A stretch of 7,259 nucleotides of DNA, from contig NJDF01000017.1 in NCBI GenBank assembly GCA_002254895.1, forward strand, positions 5,256-12,514, written 5' to 3'. Position 1 is the stretch's first letter, and every line of letters begins with the position of its first letter. The notes beneath the pieces are model-generated. The model was not told the origin of the DNA. It saw only the letters and a program-made list of their open reading frames with translations, and did not search any database. The stretch comes from Thermoprotei archaeon ex4572_64 (GTDB taxonomy: Archaea > Thermoproteota > Thermoprotei > Thermoproteales > Thermocladiaceae). Shown here one piece after another: positions 1 through 5,763 of this stretch. Both the position numbers and the translations under genes were made by a program.

Positions 1-1346
1 GCAAGATCTTCGAGATGTAGAATTGTATTAATAGTTTTTTCTATCTGCTTTTCAGTCATGTACTGTCTGACAAGTCTTTTAAACTTTACTTCAACATCTT
101 GAATGCTCATAGGGTTTCTTGGATGACCTTTAGGGTAATCAACTCTTTCACTAACAACTTCGCCACTCCTCAACTTTACAGTAACTCTATTGGGTATTGC
201 TTGTGGGTACATCTTGTCGATTTCTGGATCAACACGTACCTTAGACTTTCTTATAATTGAGAGTATGTTTGGATCTCTTATTTTCTCATATGTGTAGTGG
301 TCAAGCCATACCTCGCCATGAAGTAGAGCTGTAGCTGTTACCCAGATTAGACTATGATCTGCTGTCTCTCTAGTTCTAGGATTCCATTTTTCTGGATCTT
401 TAACGATGATTTCGTAACCTACCTTAAACGTATCGATAACTACTTCATCAATTTCATCTGAAGACTTTATGAAAAATTTTTCTCTAATCTTCTTAGCAGC
501 TTCTACAGCTGTTTGTGAATGTATCTCTACAGGATAGGGCTTAATAATGGTATCTAAAATCCTTCTAGGTCTAGGAAGATTTTCCAATTCCTTAATGGGC
601 TTCTCATCAAATTCATTGCTTAGTAATTGTTTAAGAAATGCCATCTCACCTACAAAGGGTTTTTCAGGTCCTGTAAACTTGTTCATAGCTAGTAACGTTG
701 CAAACACAGCATTTCTAGCAGCATTTGGTGCTGCTGCAGCTTTCCAATGACTAAGCTCACCAACTCTAGATTGCCTCATAGCGCAGTGAGAAATTATGGC
801 TATGGATAAGGCATTTTTAATATCCTCTTCACTCAATTTCAATAACTTACACATACCAAGTACTGAACCTATGGTTATGTAGTTCACATGATCCCAGCCG
901 TGAGTTCTTAAACTACCTGCATCACAAAATCTGATACCTATCTCGTAAGCCAATGCTATTGCTGCAATTACATCCTTACCTGATGCGTTAATCATTTCGG
1001 CAACGCTTAGTATAGGTGCTATCATGTCACTTGGATGTAGTGGTTCTTTAGAGAGGTAAGTATCGTTGAAGTCTAGATATCTAACCATTAGACCATTAGT
1101 GAAAATTGCCCAATCAATGCTCACCTTCTCCTGAGTACCCCAGATTGTTGCTGAGTACGTACTATTTCTAAAGTTTAAAGCTACCTTTCTAGCAATCTTT
1201 ACAGGTTCACCCCTATATGCAGCTATAGCAACGCCTACAGAATCTAATAATCTCTTCTTAACTTCCAGAATAGTCTCTTCTGGCACATCATTAAATGATA
1301 AGTTTATGGTGTAATGTGTTAGTACATCTAAAATCCAATCACTCAT
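1..1346 (-). CDS. MmgE/PrpD family protein (2-methylcitrate dehydratase-like), C-terminus outside window
   Basis: I translated this gene from the minus strand: 448 complete codons are present and the reading frame is open at the left edge. Family members are usually about 450-480 residues, so only a short tail should be missing. Recognisable MmgE/PrpD features, in order, are the DFND...HPSD segment (about residues 92-107), the SHWKAAAAPNAAR helix (199-211), KPYPVEIHSQTAVEAA (269-284), ETADHSLIW (327-335) and YPKGHPRNP (404-412). The family includes 2-methylcitrate dehydratase (methylcitrate cycle, propionate breakdown) and cis-aconitate decarboxylase. The substrate cannot be set from sequence alone, and no methylcitrate synthase or lyase gene is visible beside it. 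The ATG at 1346 is chosen because a TATA box is centred about 30 bases upstream. An in-frame TTG slightly further upstream would add about ten residues but sits against the TATA box. The protein is probably cytosolic. Confidence 0.9.
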   Translation of the reverse strand, partial: MSDWILDVLTHYTINLSFNDVPEETILEVKKRLLDSVGVAIAAYRGEPVKIARKVALNFRNSTYSATIWGTQEKVSIDWAIFTNGLMVRYLDFNDTYLSKEPLHPSDMIAPILSVAEMINASGKDVIAAIALAYEIGIRFCDAGSLRTHGWDHVNYITIGSVLGMCKLLKLSEEDIKNALSIAIISHCAMRQSRVGELSHWKAAAAPNAARNAVFATLLAMNKFTGPEKPFVGEMAFLKQLLSNEFDEKPIKELENLPRPRRILDTIIKPYPVEIHSQTAVEAAKKIREKFFIKSSDEIDEVVIDTFKVGYEIIVKDPEKWNPRTRETADHSLIWVTATALLHGEVWLDHYTYEKIRDPNILSIIRKSKVRVDPEIDKMYPQAIPNRVTVKLRSGEVVSERVDYPKGHPRNPMSIQDVEVKFKRLVRQYMTEKQIEKTINTILHLEDL

Positions 1347-1372
1347 TAAGTGAAGTAAAGTGAGTACTCTCA

Positions 1373-1380
1373 ATATATAA
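1373..1380 (-). promoter_or_regulatory. TATA box of the MmgE/PrpD gene
   Basis: On the minus strand the sequence reads TTATATAT, centred about 30 bases before the ATG at 1346. This spacing puts transcription start only a few bases before the start codon, the usual crenarchaeal near-leaderless layout. The 140-base gap to the divergent plus-strand gene holds separate TATA elements for each direction and nothing else that I recognise. Confidence 0.6.
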
Positions 1381-1448
1381 GTTTTAAATTCATAATGTAG
1401 AAAATTAAATAATCTCAACTGTGATAGCTAAATAATACTTGTGAAATG

Positions 1449-1487
1449 TTTAAAAATAGTAGAGAGGTTGTAGAAAGGTTTTTAAAT
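1449..1487 (+). promoter_or_regulatory. Two candidate TATA boxes before the 126-residue unknown gene
   Basis: TTTAAAAATA at 1449-1458 lies about 35 bases before the ATG at 1489. TTTTTAAAT at 1479-1487 lies directly against that ATG but about 27 bases before an in-frame GTG at 1510. The second spacing fits the leaderless pattern of the other genes better. The promoter actually used therefore decides whether translation starts at 1489 or 1510. Confidence 0.45.
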
Positions 1488-1488
1488 A

Positions 1489-1869
1489 ATGCTTTCAATC
1501 ATTAATAGCGTGAGCAAGAACGAGATTAGAAAGGACTGGAAAGTTAATGTTGAAGATACGTTAAAAAAGAGCGTAAAATCACCCTATGATCAGTACGTTC
1601 AAGAATTCATGAGGTTTCTTGAAGATCTTGATGAAAAGTGGTGGAGTTCTGATGAAAGTACTAGAAACAAGTTTGCATACCATATGGCTCTACTTAAAGC
1701 AGACTCTAATAAGACAAATGTTGTTAGAGCTAAGATCAACTCATACTATGCATATCTAGTGTATAAGGGTTACGTATCTGCATATAAGTTAATGAAAAAT
1801 AAGGTAGTTGCTGGTGGTGAATCTATATATACGTGGTTAAGAATGTATAGAGAGATTCTTAAAAGATAG
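1489..1869 (+). CDS. Conserved-looking hypothetical protein, 126 aa, helical
   Basis: I do not recognise the family. The protein is rich in charged residues (Lys, Glu, Asp, Arg), has no signal peptide or membrane segment, and looks almost entirely helical. Aromatic residues cluster: a WW pair at about 51-52 and a YYAYLVYKGYVSAY stretch at about 86-99, followed by a TWLRMYREILKR C-terminal helix. An aromatic-rich charged helical bundle could bind nucleic acid or protein, but that is only inference. The start is ambiguous. The ATG at 1489 follows a weak purine-rich AAAGGT, whereas the in-frame GTG at 1510 sits at leaderless distance from a good TATA box and would give 119 residues. It stands alone on this strand, divergent from the MmgE/PrpD gene and convergent with the phosphatase gene, whose stop lies 19 bases beyond. 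Confidence 0.75.
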   Translation: MLSIINSVSKNEIRKDWKVNVEDTLKKSVKSPYDQYVQEFMRFLEDLDEKWWSSDESTRNKFAYHMALLKADSNKTNVVRAKINSYYAYLVYKGYVSAYKLMKNKVVAGGESIYTWLRMYREILKR

Positions 1870-1888
1870 AAATTTCTAGACAAAATGT

Positions 1889-2623
1889 TTAAACTAAATT
1901 GTTAGTTAAAAGCCAATGAATGAATTCTGCAACTCCTCTACCACTAGGTTCTCTAGTGACATATTTAGCAACTTTCTTTAATTCTTCAGATGCATTACTT
2001 ACAGCAACACCAAGACCAGCACTTCTAATCATGGAGATATCTGTCTCACTATCACCAATAGCTGCAATCTCATCTAAAGATATTCCAGAAAGTTCAGAAT
2101 ACTTCTTAATAGCTAATCCCTTATCAACACCTTTAGGTACTACATGACCTGCATAACCGCTAAACTTAATATCGACATACTTTAAGTAACCTTTCTCTTC
2201 AAGATATTTAATTACCTCTTTAATGACTTCTTCAGGATTATCATGTATTATGTAGAATGCATGGTCAATCTTTCTGTAAGCACTTTGATAACTTGGCTTC
2301 ACATATCTTGAAAATTCTTTAAGAATTAGCTCATATACTTGCTTAGTGTAACTCTCATCACCTAGACGGTACTCCCTACCTTCAAACCATAATATACATC
2401 CATTCTCAGAAATTATGGGGCCTTTCTCAACTTTTAATCCGATGTATTTACCTAAAGCATATGCTATAATGTGAGCATTACCGGTAGCTAATCCAACATT
2501 TACATGACTTTTCTTCATTACTAATCTTCTAATTGCTGTAATTGCTTCAATAGAAAGTATTGGTGATTTCCTATCTATAGTTAAAGTTCCATCAATATCT
2601 AAGATCAAGGTCTTGATCTTCAT
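1889..2623 (-). CDS. pgp: Phosphoglycolate phosphatase, archaeal HAD type
   Basis: This is a HAD-superfamily phosphatase of 244 residues, close to the usual length of archaeal phosphoglycolate phosphatases of the TA0175 type (HAD subfamily IIB). Motif I is D9-I-D11-G-T, giving the nucleophile and acid/base aspartates. Motif II is LATGN (T47). A C2-type cap occupies about residues 80-160. Motif III is the VPKGVDKG segment (lysines 164 and 168). Motif IV is GDSETD (190-195), which binds Mg2+. The known family reaction is hydrolysis of 2-phosphoglycolate to glycolate, removing a by-product of metabolism or DNA repair. Related HAD-IIB proteins cleave sugar phosphates or sucrose/mannosyl phosphates, so exact substrate is inferred. 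The ATG overlaps the rrp4 stop in an ATGA, indicating co-transcription from the rrp4 promoter and probable translational coupling. All catalytic residues are present. The protein is cytosolic. Confidence 0.9.
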   Translation of the reverse strand: MKIKTLILDIDGTLTIDRKSPILSIEAITAIRRLVMKKSHVNVGLATGNAHIIAYALGKYIGLKVEKGPIISENGCILWFEGREYRLGDESYTKQVYELILKEFSRYVKPSYQSAYRKIDHAFYIIHDNPEEVIKEVIKYLEEKGYLKYVDIKFSGYAGHVVPKGVDKGLAIKKYSELSGISLDEIAAIGDSETDISMIRSAGLGVAVSNASEELKKVAKYVTREPSGRGVAEFIHWLLTNNLV

Positions 2624-3327
2624 AGAATCTTGGATTTCTTATACTTATCTATTAATGCTTTCACTCTCTCTGTGAGTCCTGGAATGTGACTTTCAGCTTC
2701 AATTTTCTTAATGATTTGCGCTAAGAAGGGTTCATCATTAGAATCTGCACACTTAATCCATACTCTACCATTCTGGCCAACCGTTACGTCGCAGTTGAGT
2801 TCATCTTTAAAGATTTTAATCATAGAGCCGCCCTTACCAATAACTCTAGGCACTTTTACAGGTCTTATTTCAACAATTAAACCATCAATAATCTTTCCAA
2901 GCTTAGCCTCCTTGATAGTTAAACCTACAGGGTTCTCTCTAGTTAAATTAAAGTCTACAATTTTAGCTAAGATAATGTCACCAACATTTAGTAGAGTCTT
3001 TAAATCTGCTGTCGTTATGTCAATAGGCTTAAGTGATGCTTCCTGTACGGGTAAGTAGGCTGTGTAGGGTGAATTAATATCGACTTCCCAGCCAGTAATG
3101 AGGACATTAGTTACGTAGCCAATAACTACATCACCAACTCTTGGCTTGTAAGTACCTGCTAACGGTATTACATGCACTTCCTTCTCATTCTTAATATCTA
3201 CTAGGCTAATTGTTGATGAGTATGCCTTCTCATTCTCCCAATATATAGAACCAGTAACACTGTGAGGTTTTGATGCAATACTGTCTCCTGGAAGAACTAT
3301 CTGTCTGTTAGTGACGTAAATACTCAT
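2620..3327 (-). CDS. rrp4: Exosome complex RNA-binding subunit Rrp4
   Basis: Rrp4 forms part of the RNA-binding cap of the archaeal exosome, on top of the Rrp41/Rrp42 ring that degrades or tails RNA 3' to 5'. The N-terminal domain (residues 1 to about 60) starts with the typical NRQIVLPGD segment. An S1 domain follows (about 62-140, beginning RVGDVVIGYV), then a KH domain (about 150-225) with GKGG at 164-167. Its 235 residues match archaeal Rrp4. The frame stays open 14 codons further upstream, but I chose the ATG at 3327 because family proteins begin near here and a TATA box is centred about 27-28 bases before it, so the longer version would begin at or before the transcription start. The next gene, a phosphatase, overlaps its stop codon. 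Neither rrp41 nor rrp42 is adjacent, unlike the common archaeal exosome superoperon. A perfect 9-base inverted repeat brackets the start codon. Confidence 0.93.
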   Translation of the reverse strand: MSIYVTNRQIVLPGDSIASKPHSVTGSIYWENEKAYSSTISLVDIKNEKEVHVIPLAGTYKPRVGDVVIGYVTNVLITGWEVDINSPYTAYLPVQEASLKPIDITTADLKTLLNVGDIILAKIVDFNLTRENPVGLTIKEAKLGKIIDGLIVEIRPVKVPRVIGKGGSMIKIFKDELNCDVTVGQNGRVWIKCADSNDEPFLAQIIKKIEAESHIPGLTERVKALIDKYKKSKIL

Positions 3328-3335
3328 TACGTCAC
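3311..3335. repeat. Perfect 9-bp inverted repeat at the rrp4 start codon
   Basis: GTGACGTAA (3311-3319) and TTACGTCAC (3327-3335) are perfect inverted copies separated by 7 bases. The second arm contains the first base of the rrp4 ATG and extends into the untranslated side. If rrp4 is leaderless, most of this arm is not transcribed, so a protein-binding site on DNA is more likely than an RNA hairpin. The symmetry is read directly; operator function is inference. Confidence 0.5.
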
Positions 3336-3351
3336 AGATATGTATTAATGT

Positions 3352-3359
3352 ATTTAAAA
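3352..3359 (-). promoter_or_regulatory. TATA box of rrp4, possibly bidirectional
   Basis: The minus strand reads TTTTAAAT, centred about 27-28 bases before the rrp4 ATG at 3327. The TTTAAA core (3353-3358) is its own reverse complement. Read on the plus strand, it would place a start near 3382, exactly where a C/D-box-like RNA begins. Confidence 0.6.
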
Positions 3360-3379
3360 CTTTTAACACACAAGCTATG

Positions 3380-3433
3380 AAGTGATGAGTAGTCGTGACG
3401 ATGATTTAATGAGAAGACCGCTACAAGCTGATG
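3380..3433 (+). ncRNA. Candidate C/D box guide sRNA
   Basis: The intergenic sequence fits archaeal C/D box sRNA spacing closely. It has box C GTGATGA (3382-3388), a 12-base guide (3389-3400), a D'-like ATGA (3401-3404), a 4-base spacer, a C'-like ATGAGAA (3409-3415), a second 12-base guide (3416-3427) and box D CTGA (3428-3431). C and D are canonical; D' and C' are degenerate, which is common. The 12-4-4-7-12 spacing is what L7Ae/Nop5/fibrillarin complexes use to direct 2'-O-methylation. A TATA core 27 bases upstream would start transcription at box C. A terminal kink-turn stem is not clear: the flanking 8-base inverted repeat (3376-3383 with 3434-3441) is offset from the expected pairing. 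I could not identify the rRNA or tRNA targets. Confidence 0.45.
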
Positions 3434-3472
3434 ACTTCATACAGCATTTATGAAGATATTCATCTTAACAAG

Positions 3473-3973
3473 CTACATATGGTTCACAACTCTTTTCATA
3501 GAATTTTTAAGCATCTCATCTTGTGGTATTAGCTTGATATTGATGTTATTTTCTTTCTCCTCATGTTTCACCATATAGTCATTATCGAGCATTTTAGATA
3601 AGTAACCTGCAATAAATGCTTTAAAATATGTTAATTCTACATCACTTCCACGTAATTTACGTATAGTAATTTCAACATATTCTCTACTAACTCTCTTAAT
3701 ATCATAACTTTCAAACCATTTCGTGAGAACAAGCATGTTCATTAGTAGTTTAAGCTTATTTATGGGCTTCTCAACGTAGTTGAAGTACTGTTCATAAGTG
3801 ACTTCACCGTGAGTATGTGCAAGTCTGTATATGAAAGGTAGAATTATGTGTCCATACTTAGCAGAGACATGATGTATCATGTTCATTAATGCATTAAACT
3901 CAACTACAAATCTATGCTGAGCCATACTAGTTTGACTAGTATGATCTCTCCCAGTCACAATCTTAAATCTCAT
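3473..3973 (-). CDS. Uncharacterised protein, possibly V4R-like, 166 aa
   Basis: There is no certain family match. The C-terminal half runs strand (YVEITIRKL, about 99-107), helix (ELTYFKAFIAGYLSKML, 113-129), strand (YMVKHEEKE, 133-141), strand (INIKLIP). This order and the F-x-A-G-Y-L core resemble the end of V4R (4-vinyl reductase/hydrocarbon-binding) domains, which bind small hydrophobic ligands. However, the cysteines that V4R proteins use for zinc are absent; the protein has no cysteine at all. The N-terminal half is helical with several His, Met and aromatic residues. No signal peptide or strong membrane segment is present. The ATG at 3973 has a TATA box centred about 26 bases upstream, favouring it over Met17, which lacks one. 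A perfect inverted repeat lies inside the first 17 codons. The V4R assignment is an inference from pattern only. Confidence 0.7.
   Translation of the reverse strand: MRFKIVTGRDHTSQTSMAQHRFVVEFNALMNMIHHVSAKYGHIILPFIYRLAHTHGEVTYEQYFNYVEKPINKLKLLMNMLVLTKWFESYDIKRVSREYVEITIRKLRGSDVELTYFKAFIAGYLSKMLDNDYMVKHEEKENNINIKLIPQDEMLKNSMKRVVNHM
3923..3943. repeat. Perfect 9-bp inverted repeat inside the start of the V4R-like gene
   Basis: CATACTAGT (3923-3931) and ACTAGTATG (3935-3943) are perfect inverted copies with a 3-base loop, in codons 11-17 of the gene. In mRNA this would form a short stem-loop about 30 bases after the start. It could also be chance in coding sequence, because the two HTS/TS codon groups produce it. 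Confidence 0.4.
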
Positions 3974-3994
3974 AAGTATTACAGCATAATGTGT

Positions 3995-4002
3995 TATTTA
4001 AG
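3995..4002 (-). promoter_or_regulatory. TATA box of the V4R-like gene
   Basis: The minus strand reads CTTAAATA, centred about 26 bases before the ATG at 3973. This gives a leaderless transcript independent of the CDF gene upstream, whose stop lies at 4037. Confidence 0.55.
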
Positions 4003-4036
4003 TCTTTCTTAAATATTACGCATGTGCGCTATGCTG

Positions 4037-4891
4037 TCAATATGGTTCTGAAACTACATTCACATGCTTAACTCTCAACCTCTTTCTAGCCTTCAATCCA
4101 TACTCTATATTCTTCGCGATTTTATGCATGTAATCTATGGTGTATGATTTTGGTGCTTTAATTTTGAGATCAATAACATACTCACCACCAATATTTCTAA
4201 TCCTGACTTCACTAACTTCAATATTTGTAGGTATGCTTAGTGACTTTAACGTACTTACAATTTCTTTGAAGTAATTTGAACTAACTGTATCGATTAGTGG
4301 ATGTATAGATTCTTTTAAATATTTAGACGCTATGTACATTAAGTACATTGCTAACATCATTGTACCAATGGGATCAATTACGGGATGACTAAATGATAGG
4401 CAGATTCCTATGAATATAAGTATTGAGCCAGCAAGATCTGTAATCACATGCTTAAATTCTAGGAGTAGTACTATCTCTCTCGTCTTAGTGTACCCTAAGT
4501 ATAGTAGTGATGACCTAGCAATATTCATACTTAGTGCAGTAATGGCTATGGGTAAGGCAATATACTCAATTCTCTCAATATGTTTAAGTTTCTCCACTGC
4601 ATTAAGTATCAGTAAAATACTTGCAAAAATTATGATTAATGCTACTGTGTACATAGCTAAGTACTTGATCTTGCCGTGACCGTATGGATGATCAAGATCT
4701 GCCGGTTTTTCTGAATAAGCTAAACCCACAATGAGCATTAGCAGTATTACTATATCAAAGAGTGACTGTAGAGAATCGCCAATAAGTAAACTACATCTAG
4801 ATATGAAACCTCCTATAAGATCTACAAGAAATATGAGTATAGAAGTACATAAAGTGTATTTTAGAATTGTAACTGTATGCACAGAACACAC
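4037..4891 (-). CDS. Cation diffusion facilitator (CDF) family metal exporter
   Basis: This is a CDF transporter, which exports divalent metal ions from the cytoplasm in exchange for protons and works as a membrane dimer. The 284 residues hold about six membrane segments (roughly 10-30, 42-60, 76-97, 110-132, 150-167, 173-190) and a cytoplasmic C-terminal ferredoxin-like domain (about 205-284). The loop motif DHPYGHGK (67-74) is characteristic. Of the two metal-binding pairs, the TM5 pair is the usual HxxxD (H148, D152), but the TM2 pair reads QxxxD (Q42, D46) where zinc exporters have H or D at the first position. The ion is therefore uncertain. Translation appears to start with GTG at 4891, placed about 31 bases after a TATA box; a second GTG three codons later is possible. 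The length is typical. It is monocistronic, divergent from the CinA-like gene. Confidence 0.9.
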   Translation of the reverse strand: MCSVHTVTILKYTLCTSILIFLVDLIGGFISRCSLLIGDSLQSLFDIVILLMLIVGLAYSEKPADLDHPYGHGKIKYLAMYTVALIIIFASILLILNAVEKLKHIERIEYIALPIAITALSMNIARSSLLYLGYTKTREIVLLLEFKHVITDLAGSILIFIGICLSFSHPVIDPIGTMMLAMYLMYIASKYLKESIHPLIDTVSSNYFKEIVSTLKSLSIPTNIEVSEVRIRNIGGEYVIDLKIKAPKSYTIDYMHKIAKNIEYGLKARKRLRVKHVNVVSEPY

Positions 4892-4918
4892 CTTACAGTT
4901 AGATTATCGTAATGATTA

Positions 4919-4926
4919 ATTATAAA
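4919..4926 (-). promoter_or_regulatory. TATA box of the CDF gene
   Basis: The minus strand reads TTTATAAT, centred about 31 bases before the GTG at 4891. It supports this GTG as the start and a near-leaderless mRNA. Confidence 0.55.
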
Positions 4927-4952
4927 GCTATTGTCTAGAGTTACTACATAGT

Positions 4953-4960
4953 AATTTTTA
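4953..4960 (+). promoter_or_regulatory. Ancestral promoter of the CinA-like gene, now displaced
   Basis: AATTTTTA is centred about 29 bases before the ATG at 4986, which belongs to the first copy of a 64-base tandem duplication. All but its last base lie outside the duplicated unit, so the real start at 5050 has no copy of it. The best match before 5050 (ACTTTAAG, 5025-5032) is only about 21 bases away. Confidence 0.45.
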
Positions 4961-5087
4961 ACTTTAAGATAACAGTGCTCTCTATATGGAGAGCTACACC
5001 GCATGGATTGTAAATATTGGTAAAACTTTAAGATAACAGTGCTCTCTATATGGAGAGCTACACCGCATGGATTGTAAATATTGGTAA
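4960..5087 (+). repeat. Perfect 64-bp tandem duplication over the CinA-like gene start
   Basis: Bases 4960-5023 and 5024-5087 are identical and directly adjacent. Each copy holds the leader, the ATG and the first 12 codons of the CinA-like gene. Because 64 is not a multiple of 3, the first copy is out of frame with the gene. From its ATG at 4986 it encodes 16 residues (MESYTAWIVNIGKTLR) and stops at 5034-5036. The absence of any mismatch suggests a very recent event or an assembly artefact. Confidence 0.97.
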
Positions 5088-5763
5088 TGAGTTGCTTATA
5101 GGTAAGACTGTAAACACTAATGGTGCATGGTTAGCTAGAAAGTTAACCCTACTAGGTTATAAAGTTCTAAGAATAGTATGCATACCTGATTCTGAGAATG
5201 ATGTAGTTGAGATTGTGAGATTAGCAATTAAAAGAGATGTGAGACTACTAATTACTACTGGAGGCTTAGGACCAACATTTGATGATAGAACTAGTGAGTA
5301 CTTAGCTAAGGCATTAAATACTGAATGGGTGCTTAATGAAGAGGCTTATAGAATAGTTATGGAAACTCTAAGAGCTAGAGGTCTTGAACCAACAGAACCA
5401 AGAATAAAGCAGGCAAAAATGCCTAAAGGAGCTAAACCAATACCTAACATATACGGTACAGCACCTGGAATATGGATAGAGAGAAATAAAGATCTTGGAC
5501 CAAAAATGTACTTTGCCGAGAAAATACTTAAAGTTGAAGGTATCATGGAGGCAGAGATTACACACATATTAGTTAAGGGGTTGAAGATGAGTGATAGAGT
5601 ATACATTAAAAGTCATCCTAAAGGCAAAGCCTTACTTGAAATACACGTATATGCTAGTGATGAGAGTGAAGATAAAGCTAAGGATGTGGTATTAAAAGTT
5701 TCAGAATTCCTAATAAATGAGCTTGCTAAACTTGGAGCAAAGATTGAAGAATTGAAGACCTAG
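5050..5763 (+). CDS. CinA-family MoCF (molybdopterin-binding) domain protein
   Basis: This is an archaeal CinA N-terminal-type protein (COG1058), with the MoaB/Mog-like fold. Visible motifs are GNELLIGKTVNTN (12-24), TTGGLGPTFDD (69-79) with T81, the KQAKMP segment (120-125) and YGTAPG (135-140), then SHPKG near residue 190. The CinA N-terminal domain is linked to ADP-ribose or nucleotide-pyrophosphate hydrolysis in bacteria; the archaeal stand-alone role is not settled. At 237 residues it lacks the C-terminal amidase (PncC) domain, as is usual in archaea. After IWIERN the protein runs KMYFA then EKILKVEG, with no LPGVP-type loop, which the family normally has there; this looks like a small in-frame loss. 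The ATG at 5050 lies in the second copy of the 64-base duplication. Its stop overlaps that of the convergent 109-residue gene in a CTAG. Confidence 0.87.
   Translation: MESYTAWIVNIGNELLIGKTVNTNGAWLARKLTLLGYKVLRIVCIPDSENDVVEIVRLAIKRDVRLLITTGGLGPTFDDRTSEYLAKALNTEWVLNEEAYRIVMETLRARGLEPTEPRIKQAKMPKGAKPIPNIYGTAPGIWIERNKDLGPKMYFAEKILKVEGIMEAEITHILVKGLKMSDRVYIKSHPKGKALLEIHVYASDESEDKAKDVVLKVSEFLINELAKLGAKIEELKT

Noticed and set aside
547..750. Plus-strand open frame opposite the MmgE/PrpD gene
   Set aside because: Shadow of a well-supported minus-strand gene; the product looks like no protein family and has no promoter.
3328..3369. Extension of Rrp4 by 14 codons to an upstream start at 3369
   Set aside because: The extension runs through the TATA box and lies at or before the expected transcription start; family proteins begin near the ATG at 3327.
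3435..3463. Alternative hairpins from repeated ATGAAG/CTTCAT/TTCAT words
   Set aside because: Several overlapping short pairings are possible in this A+T-rich gap, none clearly better, with no U-tract to suggest a terminator.
4410..4919. Plus-strand open frames opposite the CDF gene
   Set aside because: Antisense shadows of a gene with clear motifs and membrane segments.
4986..5036. 16-residue reading frame from the first duplicated ATG
   Set aside because: It is a by-product of the out-of-frame duplication; its first 12 residues copy the CinA-like N-terminus and no independent function is expected. Not annotated as a gene.
5346..5606. Minus-strand open frames opposite the CinA-like gene
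   Set aside because: They overlap the motif-bearing frame completely and show no features of their own.
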